From the NCBI GenBank assembly GCA_001657325.1, contig LWRO01000023.1:1-64000 (forward strand): a DNA stretch of 64,000 nt. The letters run 5' to 3'. Under the pieces are notes generated by a model, which had not been told where the DNA came from, did no database searches, and saw only the letters and a list, made by a program, of their open reading frames with translations. Made by a program: the position numbers and the translations under genes. The DNA is from Geitlerinema sp. BBD 1991-9 (lineage in GTDB: Bacteria; Cyanobacteriota; Cyanobacteriia; Cyanobacteriales; Geitlerinemataceae). Each line of letters begins with the position of its first letter. Within the stretch, counting starts at the first letter, position 1. Shown here piece after piece: positions 36,101-44,884 of this stretch.

Positions 36101-36606
36101 GCTGTTTCGCGTTCGAGGCGTTCGTGCAGTTCACTCAGGGGTCGCTCGAAGGTTTCCGCTTCCCGGAGTAAGGCAGTCCGAGACACGATGCCGGTCAAAC
36201 AACCGTCGTCGTCGAGGACGGGAACGGCATCGAGGGCAAATTCTTCAAACCAACTGACGAGGGTCGACCAGCTCGGAAGTTCGGACGCTCGAGCGCAGGG
36301 AACGTCGCGGTTAATGAGGTCGACCACCGATTGAGATCGATCGAAGTCGGACTCTCTGGCAACCTGCAACAGTTCGTTGGAACCGAACACTCCCAGAAAG
36401 GAGGACGTCGGGGGGCGGTCGTGGGAAGTCTGACGATTTTCCACGCTCCGTTCCCGATTCTCTTCCTCCGCAGAGTCGTTCGCGACGACGAATAGAGTGG
36501 ATAGACGGTGGTGTGATAGTTGCTCGATCGCCTCGGAAACTGGGGTTTCGGGCGCAAGCGTTAGGGGATGGAGATCGATAGCTTGGTGGATCGCACGATC
36601 GAACAT
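33196..36606 (-). CDS. Large CBS/multi-PAS sensor histidine kinase
   Basis: 1136 residues without obvious membrane spans. Order: CBS-like pair at about 8-155 (with an insertion rich in E/R/S), a coiled segment, then about five PAS/PAC modules between 165 and 870 (ends marked by repeats such as DITERKR, DITDRKHAEEAL and DISDRKQTEAALKQQ), a HisKA domain with H899 (SMTSHEFRTPLAII), and an ATPase domain (NLISNALKYS, DEGIGIPPEDLPRLF, GTGLGLSIV). It likely senses several cytosolic cues, with the CBS part possibly binding a nucleotide. It lies next to a receiver protein and a PatA-like regulator, plausible partners. Confidence 0.9.
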   Translation of the reverse strand: MFDRAIHQAIDLHPLTLAPETPVSEAIEQLSHHRLSTLFVVANDSAEEENRERSVENRQTSHDRPPTSSFLGVFGSNELLQVARESDFDRSQSVVDLINRDVPCARASELPSWSTLVSWFEEFALDAVPVLDDDGCLTGIVSRTALLREAETFERPLSELHERLERETAEQELLQEKLFTSYSQLRTILAAMQDIVLEIQLDGDNLEVGLPSPDPVDPEVSGWIDRTIACFFEDSYAGDFLQQVRRAIQSRETVRFEYCLLQDDFENWFEARISPIAQTSVVWVARNTDRSVDRSVLWVARDITARKRAEEAIKNLAAELERRVEARTAQLRSTNEILRAEIRKRQDAQKDLQQATDRLRAVLDAIPGFVSWIGADGCYQGVNRHLATAYGLAPQDFVGCQIGFQGSDTEFSDFVRQFLQNDIQTSGRVIDTPIGETIRQYLVVAQKYDRGRAAVTVGIDITERKQFEVALQQQQRLFQQIADATPDAIYVYDLVAKRNVYVNGQVKQLLGYTPNQIQTMSSQFLTLVAHPSDLHLLTRQHQRFSELSEDEVLASEYRVRGASGDWRWVHSREAVLTNTPEGQPAQIVGIVQDITDRKHAEEALYQLNQELEAKVAERTLALRHSEARFRTLFEQMAVGVAQVDSQGFWQFVNQKLCDILGYTAEELSRKSCLEMTHPEDIETTQCCLTKLLDGRATTCALEKRYLRADASIVWVNVTVSVVRDTSEVEYDVLLQTDPHFVVVVQDISDRKQTEAALKQQKEILQTIFDRIPVAISFLDVDETPQLVNRCFEETLGWSLQEAQKVDLFAACYPDPEYRQQVLEFVRSAVTGWQDFHILTRDRRLLEMSWANVRLSDGTTISFGQDITERKRAEAEVIKALEKERELIDLKSRFVSMTSHEFRTPLAIIKSSAQLLHRYEWSREEQLEQLDQIQSAVRHMTELLDDVLTFAKSEAGTLKFNPEQLELREFCQNLIAQLNNSIGRERTIIFEIVEPEASLTDNRSKRESIVRFDEKLLRQILTNLISNALKYSQVDRSVSFKTTFERNYVVFEVKDEGIGIPPEDLPRLFESFHRARNVGTIPGTGLGLSIVRRCVELHGGEIDVESQLGSGTRVIVTLPLTTESSVETTQSEASRRT

Positions 36607-36924
36607 AGCGGTTCAGGGCGCAAAGCCTTCAGGAGCGTTGCAATTGGCGGGTCTCTACGTGTTTACACGGATAGCAAAAACATGAATTTCACGGAAAAAA
36701 AAATCTGTGAATTCGACAATTTTCAATTCTTTTTTTAGCACCTACACTGATAAATATACGAGAAGGTTTCAAGGAGACTCGACTAACTTAACACAGTTTT
36801 TCATGAAGTGAGATTTTTGTTAAAGAAAGTTGATTTCTTGAAGTCCTAGCTTTGGAGTTTCGTCAATTGTAGCCTTTTTCTTGAGAATTTGGGCTGGATT
36901 TTTCAAGCGGGTTGAGGTGTGGTG
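36607..36924. promoter_or_regulatory. AT-rich divergent region
   Basis: About 320 bases between the divergent kinase and the PatA-like gene. AT-rich, with A/T tracts near 36694-36740. Probably contains promoters for both; no specific element identified. Confidence 0.4.
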
Positions 36925-38073
36925 ATGTCTGACATACAAGGGGCAACAAATCATCGTTTATTTGAATTGCTTGCTAAGATTTATCAACATCGAAAAACGG
37001 GAAAGCTTTCGCTTTCTGGGGAAGACCGTCACTTCTATTTGTATTTTGAGAGTGGTCGCCTCGCTTATGCGATCGATCCCTTACACCGTCGACGACGTTG
37101 GTATCGTGCCATCGATCGTTACTGCCGGGAACATCGCGATGCCTTGATTCCAGCCCACGAGAGCGAACTGTGGGAATACGAATGTTTACAGCACGGCATT
37201 TTTGAGGGAACTTTAACAGTTGCTCAAGTTCGAGACGTTCTGTACGCAAGCGCTCGTGAAGTCTTCTTTTCCCTTCAAAACGGAATGGAGCTGAGCTATC
37301 GTTGGCAGGATGTGGAAGTTCGCCAAGCAATGTTCTCGCTGCCGCTGTCGCTCTCGGCGTTAGAACTCAAACAACTATGGCACGAAACGCGACACCTCAA
37401 CCAACAGTGGCAAGCGTTGGGGCTGAACTTGGGACTCGTTCACCGCGCCCCAAGACTCGCTCGATCGATCGATGCGAATACGACAGCCTTCTCAAATTGG
37501 ATGGGTGCGTTGAACGGACAGTATACCTTCTGGGACTTAGTCGTGCGGATGGAGTCGTCACCATCGGCGGTTACGCGCTTGCTGCATCACTTTCACCGTC
37601 AATCTGTCGTGCAGTTCCTCGAGGTGGGCGACAGGGTCTTTCCACGGAAAGCCTCGCACGCGCTTCCCACCATTGCGTGTTTAGACGATAGCAAGCCCTT
37701 GTGCGATCGTCTCGGTCACATCGTCATGCAAGAAGGCTATCGCTTTGAAGGCTTCCAAGACCCCATTCGGGCGATTCCCCAACTCATCGAGCAACAACCC
37801 AATTTGTTATTTTTGGATTTGGTCATGCCCATCGCGAACGGCTACGAAGTCTGCACTCAATTACGCCGCGTGTCCGCCCTACAATCGATGCCAATCGTCA
37901 TTTTGACGAGCAACAACGGTATTTTCGATCGACTGCGCGCTCGGATGGTCGGTGCCTCTGATTTTCTCGCTAAACCCATCTCGTCCTCTGGGGTGCTTTC
38001 AAAAGTCTGGAAGTATCTCTCGGAACGCGAAACGGTCTCAGACATGGCATCTCCCCAATTCAGCTTTGCTTGA
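36925..38073 (+). CDS. PatA/PixG-like response regulator
   Basis: 382 residues from ATG 36925; two GTG codons directly before are alternatives. The N-terminal 250 residues form the PatA-type domain (DUF4388-like: LAKIYQHRKTGKLSLSG, FYLYFESGRLAYAID) found in regulators of phototaxis and heterocyst patterning. The C-terminal receiver has D298 (LLFLDLVMPIANGYEV) and a lysine near residue 350 (FLAKPIS). Output is thought to be protein-protein contact, not DNA binding. The EAL-domain gene follows 142 bases downstream on the same strand. Confidence 0.85.
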   Translation: MSDIQGATNHRLFELLAKIYQHRKTGKLSLSGEDRHFYLYFESGRLAYAIDPLHRRRRWYRAIDRYCREHRDALIPAHESELWEYECLQHGIFEGTLTVAQVRDVLYASAREVFFSLQNGMELSYRWQDVEVRQAMFSLPLSLSALELKQLWHETRHLNQQWQALGLNLGLVHRAPRLARSIDANTTAFSNWMGALNGQYTFWDLVVRMESSPSAVTRLLHHFHRQSVVQFLEVGDRVFPRKASHALPTIACLDDSKPLCDRLGHIVMQEGYRFEGFQDPIRAIPQLIEQQPNLLFLDLVMPIANGYEVCTQLRRVSALQSMPIVILTSNNGIFDRLRARMVGASDFLAKPISSSGVLSKVWKYLSERETVSDMASPQFSFA

Positions 38074-38215
38074 ATTTCACGACTGTTTCCCAATCTTTTA
38101 ACGATGAAACTCCGCTGAAGCGATCGCGAAGGTCTGGCATCAGAACGACGTGGGTTCGGCGGGCAGAGATCGGTCAACTGAAAGGGATTGCCCCCCGACG
38201 GAGAGGGAAAAATCT

Positions 38216-39295
38216 ATGCATACTCCAGCAATCTTAAAACTCATCATCCTACCCGATAGCGTGTTAACCCGCAGTCTGCTCGTCCAACACGACTTTCGAC
38301 CCGTTCCGATCGCACCCCAGTTTCTCTACCACAATCTCGATTTCCAGACCCCCTCTGACATCGCACCTAAAATCGATGCCATCCCGTTGACGAGTCAAGA
38401 AGCTTCACAATACATCGTCACCGATCGATCGTTTCACGCCAGCAACCTACTGTTTGAATTTCTTAACGCTCAACCGCTCAGTATGTTTCGAGCAGACAAT
38501 CCTTACCATTGGTTTCCCTCCCTACTCGAGCGAGAATCTCTGTTCTTCGACTATCAACCGATTGTCGATCTCGAGCTGGGTGACATTGTCGGACACGAAT
38601 GTTTGGCTCGTGCCGTCTTGGGGACGGGAAGCACCCTCACGGGTCGGCAACTCCTCGACGCTGCCGCGATGACTGGCTCGATCCCTCAGTTCGACGCTCT
38701 CGCGAGGCGACTTTGCCTGCAGGCGATTACTGACTTTCCGCGCTACCAAACGTTTTTTATTAACGTTTCTCCAATCTCGCTGCTCCATCAACCGCAGTTT
38801 CTCTCCGATACGTACTCCCTCGCGCAAGAGTTGAAGTTACCCGTTCCGAATATTTTCTTCGAGTTTTCTGAATCCGAGCTATCCCGCCAACCGGAACAGG
38901 TCAAAAATGCGATCGCTCAGTTGCGGGAATGGGGATTTGGCATTTCCTTAGACGATTTCCGCTGCGAGATCGACAGCGATCGTGACGATCTCGATCCTCG
39001 CAACCAGCGTTTGCGCGAGATCTACCCCAACGCCATCAAACTCAACAGCCAGCAAATCCAAAAATGTTATCTCGATCGAGGTAAGCGAAATCATGTCCTC
39101 CGTATTCTCGATGCGGCTGACCGACTGGGCGTTGCCGTTATTGCCAAGGGTCTGGAATCGTCGCGTGACATCGAGTTTTGCCGCCAGCTCGGGATGTGTT
39201 TCGGACAGGGGTTTGCCCTCGGACGGCCTCAACAAGAGCTTCAACAGGATCGGTACGGGTTGAAGGATCGATGCTATGACGTTGTAAACGATTAA
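38216..39295 (+). CDS. EAL-domain protein, catalytically degenerate
   Basis: 359 residues from ATG 38216. The EAL domain covers about 105-350. Kept: E128 in ECLAR (the EAL motif), N183, the DD pair D246-D247 (SLDDF), K275, and the QG loop (CFGQGFALGRP). Changed: the general position AEGVE reads AKGLE (K311), and the KxD aspartate is N277. Loss of the glutamate needed for catalysis in RocR-like enzymes predicts a c-di-GMP receptor or structural domain, not an active phosphodiesterase. The first 100 residues show no known domain. Paired with the PatA-like regulator. Confidence 0.85.
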   Translation: MHTPAILKLIILPDSVLTRSLLVQHDFRPVPIAPQFLYHNLDFQTPSDIAPKIDAIPLTSQEASQYIVTDRSFHASNLLFEFLNAQPLSMFRADNPYHWFPSLLERESLFFDYQPIVDLELGDIVGHECLARAVLGTGSTLTGRQLLDAAAMTGSIPQFDALARRLCLQAITDFPRYQTFFINVSPISLLHQPQFLSDTYSLAQELKLPVPNIFFEFSESELSRQPEQVKNAIAQLREWGFGISLDDFRCEIDSDRDDLDPRNQRLREIYPNAIKLNSQQIQKCYLDRGKRNHVLRILDAADRLGVAVIAKGLESSRDIEFCRQLGMCFGQGFALGRPQQELQQDRYGLKDRCYDVVND

Positions 39296-39777
39296 GAGAA
39301 AATTCTGGCATTTTGTCACCCAGATTGCAATTGAGTCTAAAAATCCTCGCTACCCTGTAAAGAACGCTACGGTCACCCGGCAGGGATGGGATGGTGCGTC
39401 TTTTCTCTCGAGCTGGCTTCTCAACCTCTGACACGGCGTGGCTGGGCGACAGACGCACGCTCCCCAAAACTCCCGTTGAAAGGGGATGGAAACGAGGAGC
39501 GTTTCCGGAACAGGGCCCCATCCTTAACTTAAAAAAGATGTTACAATTGTTAACACACGGTGAGTTGTCCTTACATATTTGGTGCAATAAACGTGCCAAA
39601 GGTGCGGCCGGTTGACAGCGAGCTTCTTCCCCAACCTCGTCCGATCTGATAGAGCAATTTCCACCCTGGAACGCTCCTGTCAGTGTGGAGAGTTAACCCG
39701 ATTATCTGAGAAGCCTCCGTCGTTATCGATCGCGCCTGTTTAGAGTCCGTCGTAATTCACCTCTTGAAACCTGCGTT
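39296..39777. other. Intergenic region with possible structured RNA
   Basis: 482 bases before the sigma factor gene. Between about 39360 and 39510 there are pairing arms GTGCGTC (39394-39400) with GACGCAC (39452-39458), and ACGCTCC (39457-39463) with GGAGCGT (39496-39502), suggesting a folded RNA or leader. The part 39470-39493, ending GGGGATGGAAAC, resembles a CRISPR repeat 3' end but occurs once. No gene seen. Confidence 0.45.
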
Positions 39778-40734
39778 ATGAAGACTGCTCAGACCTCTAC
39801 AGATTTAGTCCGCACCTACCTGCGCGAAATCGGTCGGGTCCCCCTGCTGACCCACGAAGAGGAAATTCTTTACGGCAAGCAGGTTCAGCGATTGACGGCG
39901 TTGCAGGCGAAGCGCTCGGAACTCGTCGCTCGGCTCGATCGAGAGCCGACGTTACAAGAGTGGGCCGATGCGACCGAATTGTCGGCAGCTCAGTTGAAAG
40001 CGGCCGTTAACCTCGGTGAAACAGCCAAGCGCAAAATGGTGGAAGCCAACCTGCGACTTGTTGTATCGGTGGCGAAAAAGTACATCAAGCGCAATGTCGA
40101 TTTGCTGGATTTAATTCAGGAAGGCACCATTGGGATGCAGCGGGGGGTCGAAAAGTTCGACCCGACGAAAGGCTATCGTTTCTCCACTTACGCCTACTGG
40201 TGGATTCGACAAGCCATCACCCGCGCCATTGCGGAAAAAGGGCGCACGATTCGATTACCCATTCACATTACCGAAAAGCTCAACAAAATTAAAAAAGTTC
40301 AACGCCAATTAACCCAAACCCTGGGACGAGCGGCCACCATCGCTGAAATTGCGCGGGAAATGAAGCTCACGCCGAAACAAATTCGGGAATATCTCGAACG
40401 GGCTCGTCAACCCCTGTCTCTCGACTTGCGAGTGGGTGACAACCAAGACACCGAACTGGCAGACTTGTTACAAGATGACGGTCCCTCGCCGGAAGATTTT
40501 GCGGTTCAGTCTTCTCTACGCAGCGATCTCGAGGTGTTGATGGCGGATTTGACGCCGCAGCAACGGGAAGTGTTGTCTTTGCGCTTCGGCTTGCGAGACG
40601 GTAAAGCGATGACGCTGGCGAAAATCGGCGATCGACTGAATATCAGCCGAGAGCGGGTTCGTCAAATCGAGCGGGAATCTTTGACCAAACTCCGCAAGCG
40701 GAAAGCTGATATGGGCGAGTATTTGGCGAGCTAG
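39778..40734 (+). CDS. Group 2 sigma-70 factor (SigB/SigD type)
   Basis: 318 residues. Region 1.2 ([20 protein letters not shown]), region 2 with the -10 reading helix ([20 protein letters not shown]), region 3, and region 4 with the HTH ([20 protein letters not shown]) are complete. The long non-conserved region of the housekeeping sigma is absent. It belongs to the non-essential group 2 sigma factors used for stress or nutrient responses in cyanobacteria; which of SigB, SigC, SigD or SigE type is not settled, with SigB/SigD most likely from the N-terminus. Confidence 0.9.
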   Translation: MKTAQTSTDLVRTYLREIGRVPLLTHEEEILYGKQVQRLTALQAKRSELVARLDREPTLQEWADATELSAAQLKAAVNLGETAKRKMVEANLRLVVSVAKKYIKRNVDLLDLIQEGTIGMQRGVEKFDPTKGYRFSTYAYWWIRQAITRAIAEKGRTIRLPIHITEKLNKIKKVQRQLTQTLGRAATIAEIAREMKLTPKQIREYLERARQPLSLDLRVGDNQDTELADLLQDDGPSPEDFAVQSSLRSDLEVLMADLTPQQREVLSLRFGLRDGKAMTLAKIGDRLNISRERVRQIERESLTKLRKRKADMGEYLAS

Positions 40735-40814
40735 TTTTTAAGGAGAGGTAGAGATGGGGAAAGTCGCGGGTCGATCTCGATCCGCTCGTCCCATCACCCC
40801 ATCATCGGGTTCTC

Positions 40815-42881
40815 TCATGACTTCACGTCAATCTCTCCAATTTCGACGGACGATCCGATGGGTCGTCCGTTTTGAATTAAGGTGAGGTCGATCGAATATC
40901 GTCCGGGGGGGGTATCGGGGATTTTCAAGACACGCACGTCCCGTAAAACGGCTTCAGGTTCGATCGTTTGGGGAAACCAACAACTACCGAACAGGGGTTT
41001 CACCTCTTTGAGATCTCCCAAGGCGATTTGGACGGTTAAATCCGGTGAGGGTCGATCGAGAAACTGCCAAAACGCTGTAATTTCCAGGGACTGACCCGCT
41101 TCGATCGATGGGGGTAATGCTGTGGTTCCCCGTAAAACAACACCGTCGCTCGCCGGACGAGACAGCTCGATCGCTTGCTGTCGGTCTGTTTCAGTGGGAA
41201 CCGGGCCGGGATAAATCCAAGCATACTCGCGGTTTTGGAGGGTCACGGTGTGTAACGGCGTTTGCGCTTGGAAATACGCCACCATTTCGGGCGTGGGGAA
41301 TTGTCGTTGAACTTGGTTGGCGTACAGGACGACTCGATGCGCCCGCGTCCACTCGGGCGGTGTATCCGGGTCAGGCGATCGATCGATCTTCAGCACTTCC
41401 CCGCGAAAATACGCCTGAAACACCGCGCGATACCAACTGGCCACTCGCATCTTTTCGGCTTGAGGCTCTTGGTTCGTCCATTTTGCGGCCCGTTCTAACC
41501 CTTCCCCCTGGCCGATGCTAAACACGTTTTCTGCTGCGAAGACGCGATCGAATATCGGGTTGTAGTAGGTGACGTACTCGGGCGCGTAAGGGACAAGACT
41601 GGCGAATTGAACGGTGAGAAGTCCAGTAATCAGGAATTGAGGACGTTTGAAGCCCTTGAAAGACTGGGCGATCGAAATCCATCCCACCGCCGACAGGATG
41701 GCTAACTCGGGATAAATGGGAAGGGGATATCGATCGAGCTTGTTGGAAAACATCGAAAAAACGGTCAGCACCGACACGGACAGCACCAGTAAAATCGCCA
41801 AATCGGGAGTGTAGGGGGTCTGTCGCCGCCATTTGGGAACGGCTAATTGCACCACACTCGCCACGAGGCCGATCTGGAACAGTGGCGACAGGCGATACAG
41901 CATCACGAGCGGATAGAACAACCCCCCCACTTCATCTGTGACTTGTCCTAAAAAGAAGAAATGACCTCGGGCCGACTCGTCGACTAAATCCTCGTACAGT
42001 CGCGTGAGGGTATCCCACGGTTCGACCCACAACATCGGCCACAGCAGCACCACCGTCGCGCCCCCCACTGCAATCCACAGGGTCAGTTCGATCGTCCACT
42101 GGAGTCGTCCCCGTGGTGGAAATCGATTTTTCCACCACCCCAACTCGATTCCAACCGCAACGATCGACAAACCGGGAAGGATGAAGAGAATCGTAATTTT
42201 TCCAGCGACGGCGAATCCTAAAGCAACGCCAGAGGCGAGGAGCCAAAAGAGTTTGGTCGTCGGGGTTGGAAGACCGAGGGGAAACGTGTTTGGAGAAGAG
42301 CGCAGGTACAGCAACAACCACAGTAGGCTCAAGGCTGCAAAATCAACCATCAGGGCGTCAGTGGTCAAAAAACGCTGGTAGCCCAGAAAAAAAGGCTCGA
42401 ACAGCAGTAAACCGACCGCCAGCAGCGCGATCGATCGATCGAACAGTCGCCGCATCAATCCATACGTCCCCGCCATCATGGCACCCGTGACGAGAGCTTG
42501 TAGCAACCGAGGCAGCACGAACCAACTGATGCTGTAGGATTCATAACGCAGACATTTCTCAAAATTGGCAAACGGCTCCGCCAATTGAAACCAACCGGGA
42601 AATGCCTGTTGTAGCGTGCAGTTGATTGCCATCGCCCATCCCGTCAGCCACATATTCGTTACACCGGGATGGTGGCGCTCGTAGGTACTGTCGAGATCGG
42701 CTGCAAGGAGTTCCCGCATAAACGTCGCCCCTCGTCGCAACCACGACACCTCGTCCACGTTCAGAGGTACCGTTATCGCCCACACGCGCAAGACAACTGC
42801 AGCGAGAAAGATTACCAAATAAATATAAAACTGTGGGCGAGGACAGATGCTTGAAATGCGATCTCGAATCTCGGGAAGCAT
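40815..42881 (-). CDS. GT39/ArnT-like membrane glycosyltransferase
   Basis: 688 residues with about eleven membrane spans in the first 470 and a soluble C-terminal domain of about 200 residues, including a beta-sandwich-like end. The catalytic acidic pair of GT-C enzymes appears in the first external loop (NVDEVSWLRRG). Such enzymes use polyprenyl-phosphate sugars outside the cytoplasmic membrane. Target unknown. It points toward the sigma factor gene and away from the GT-C cluster that follows. Confidence 0.8.
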   Translation of the reverse strand: MLPEIRDRISSICPRPQFYIYLVIFLAAVVLRVWAITVPLNVDEVSWLRRGATFMRELLAADLDSTYERHHPGVTNMWLTGWAMAINCTLQQAFPGWFQLAEPFANFEKCLRYESYSISWFVLPRLLQALVTGAMMAGTYGLMRRLFDRSIALLAVGLLLFEPFFLGYQRFLTTDALMVDFAALSLLWLLLYLRSSPNTFPLGLPTPTTKLFWLLASGVALGFAVAGKITILFILPGLSIVAVGIELGWWKNRFPPRGRLQWTIELTLWIAVGGATVVLLWPMLWVEPWDTLTRLYEDLVDESARGHFFFLGQVTDEVGGLFYPLVMLYRLSPLFQIGLVASVVQLAVPKWRRQTPYTPDLAILLVLSVSVLTVFSMFSNKLDRYPLPIYPELAILSAVGWISIAQSFKGFKRPQFLITGLLTVQFASLVPYAPEYVTYYNPIFDRVFAAENVFSIGQGEGLERAAKWTNQEPQAEKMRVASWYRAVFQAYFRGEVLKIDRSPDPDTPPEWTRAHRVVLYANQVQRQFPTPEMVAYFQAQTPLHTVTLQNREYAWIYPGPVPTETDRQQAIELSRPASDGVVLRGTTALPPSIEAGQSLEITAFWQFLDRPSPDLTVQIALGDLKEVKPLFGSCWFPQTIEPEAVLRDVRVLKIPDTPPGRYSIDLTLIQNGRPIGSSVEIGEIDVKS

Positions 42882-43182
42882 CGATAAGCCTTGTTAATTG
42901 ACGGTTTACGGTTTAGAATTTACGATTCTTGAGTTTGGGAGACGTTCACTTCTCGATGTGAAATAAGGCTTGACAAACTGGAAACTTTGCTATTCGATAT
43001 CTAGGAGTTTTCAGTCTGTAGAAAGCCGAATTGGGTCGTGACATCCCCAAAAGTTAACTCTACGTAGCGCGGCCATCCTGCCTGACACTGCGTTTTCTAC
43101 TCAAATAGCGGTGCTATATCCTAAAACTTTCGATTTTACTTGCACGTTAAAAGATTAGAGCAAATCAGTTTTCTATCCTATC
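42882..43182. other. Divergent intergenic region
   Basis: 301 bases between divergent glycosyltransferase genes; AT-rich toward the right. No motif assigned beyond a likely promoter position. Confidence 0.4.
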
Positions 43183-44883
43183 ATGTCGAGTAGCTTTGTG
43201 CGAAAATTCCTGACCGCAACGCGGGATAAAACCTCAAAATCGATCGAGATTTTTTGGCTCGTTTTCAGTCTTGTATTTTCCATTGGAACAGCTGTCGCAA
43301 TTTTTTCAGAAGCATTCGGTCACCAATACGTCTTACAAGACGACGCTCGACAACACGTTTTTTGGATGATGCGGTTTGTCGATCCTCAACTGTTTCCAAA
43401 CGATCTCATTGCGGACTATTTTCAATCGGTTGCACCACTAGGATACTCGACACTTTATCAGGTTGGGTCAATGCTGGGGCTATCGCCGTTTGTTTTCAGC
43501 AAGATTTTACCGGTTATTCTCGGTGCGATCTCAACCGCCTACGGATTCGGCGTCTCGATGCAAATTTTGCCTGTTCCTTTTGCGGGTTTTGTATCAACGC
43601 TCGTTCTCAATCAAACGCTATGGTGTAAAGGCGATCTCATTTCTGCAACACCTCGAGCGTTTCTCTATCCGTTGTTCCTTGCCTTTCTTTATTACTTTCT
43701 CAAAAAAAGATTAATTGCGACGAGTCTCTCTATTTTTTTAACGGGTCTATTTTATCCACAATATCTCCTTGTTGAAGGTGGGATTGTCACTTTAAGCACG
43801 ATCGACTATATCAAAACAAAAAAAAGAATTGATGTCAAGCGTTGCTCAGCTTATTTAGTAATTGTTGTTGCAATGCTTGTTTTTTATGCTGCCAAGACGA
43901 GTGACTTTTCTCCAGTTATTGATGTTGAAACAGCAAAACAGCTACCGGGATTTTTCAAAGGGGGAAGAATTTATTTTTTTAACGACAATTTTGTGAGATT
44001 CTGGACAGTTCATCCTCGAAGTGGATATTTCCCCAAGGGTACGGCAATGACTCTCTGGATTGGATTGTTGCTGCCTGTTTTGTTGTTGTTTTCTAAAACT
44101 TTTAAGCTTCTAAGATGCTATCGATCGAATCAAAAAATACTGCTTCAAATCTTCATCACAGCAACGCTACTCTTTTTCTTATCTCACGCTTTACTCTTTA
44201 AGCTCCACCTTCCCAATCGCTATAGCGGACATACGGGAATTATCGTCCTTTCCTTCGCATCGGGCTTGGTGATAACAGCCTCGATCGATGCTGCCTTAAA
44301 CGCTCGAAAGTGGCGATTTCTCAAAACAGGGTTCGCACTCATCGTTTCGCTTTCGATCGCGATTTTCCCGATTTTTCTCGAAGAGTTTCCTAAGACAAAT
44401 ACGTTGGTTCGCGGCAAAGCCGAAGCACTCTACGAGTTTTTTCAAAAACAGCCCAAGGATATCTCGATCGCCTCGATCTCAAAAGAAGCTGACAACCTAC
44501 CAACATTTGCAAAACGTTCTGTTCTCGTCGCCCAAGAGTACGCAATCCCCTACCATTACGGCTACTATCAAAAATTTCGCAAACGAGCTGTTACAGTATT
44601 TGAAGCCCAGTACAGCCCAAACTTAGAAACTGTTAAACAGGCGATCGATCGATATGATATCGATTTTTGGCTGTTGGATTTCAATGCATTTGCCCCTGAC
44701 TATTTCAGCGATCGACAGTGGGGAAGTCGCTGGCATTTTCAATTCCTCGAACATCCGGAGAGCATCGTCCGTTTAGAACGGGAAGAAAAACCCGCATTAT
44801 CATTACTAGAACAGCAGTGTAAAGTCTTTGAAACAGATCTTCATCGGGTTTTGTCTGCATCGTGTATTTTGTCGGCGAAGTAA
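43183..44883 (+). CDS. GT-C-like polytopic membrane protein A
   Basis: 566 residues with roughly ten to twelve membrane spans and a C-terminal soluble part. After the first span comes LQDDARQHVFWMMRF, an acidic pair placed where GT-C glycosyltransferases keep their catalytic residues. Other conserved spots shared with the next gene are LFPNDLIADYFQSV, HLPNRYS and LYEFFQKQPKDI. The family name is not known to me. It starts the AT-rich, co-directional cluster 43183-51418. Confidence 0.7.
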   Translation: MSSSFVRKFLTATRDKTSKSIEIFWLVFSLVFSIGTAVAIFSEAFGHQYVLQDDARQHVFWMMRFVDPQLFPNDLIADYFQSVAPLGYSTLYQVGSMLGLSPFVFSKILPVILGAISTAYGFGVSMQILPVPFAGFVSTLVLNQTLWCKGDLISATPRAFLYPLFLAFLYYFLKKRLIATSLSIFLTGLFYPQYLLVEGGIVTLSTIDYIKTKKRIDVKRCSAYLVIVVAMLVFYAAKTSDFSPVIDVETAKQLPGFFKGGRIYFFNDNFVRFWTVHPRSGYFPKGTAMTLWIGLLLPVLLLFSKTFKLLRCYRSNQKILLQIFITATLLFFLSHALLFKLHLPNRYSGHTGIIVLSFASGLVITASIDAALNARKWRFLKTGFALIVSLSIAIFPIFLEEFPKTNTLVRGKAEALYEFFQKQPKDISIASISKEADNLPTFAKRSVLVAQEYAIPYHYGYYQKFRKRAVTVFEAQYSPNLETVKQAIDRYDIDFWLLDFNAFAPDYFSDRQWGSRWHFQFLEHPESIVRLEREEKPALSLLEQQCKVFETDLHRVLSASCILSAK

Positions 44884-44884
44884 A

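Noticed and set aside
39470-39493. Sequence ending GGGGATGGAAAC that resembles a cyanobacterial CRISPR repeat
   Set aside because: Only one copy is seen, with no regularly spaced repeats or cas genes in the window.
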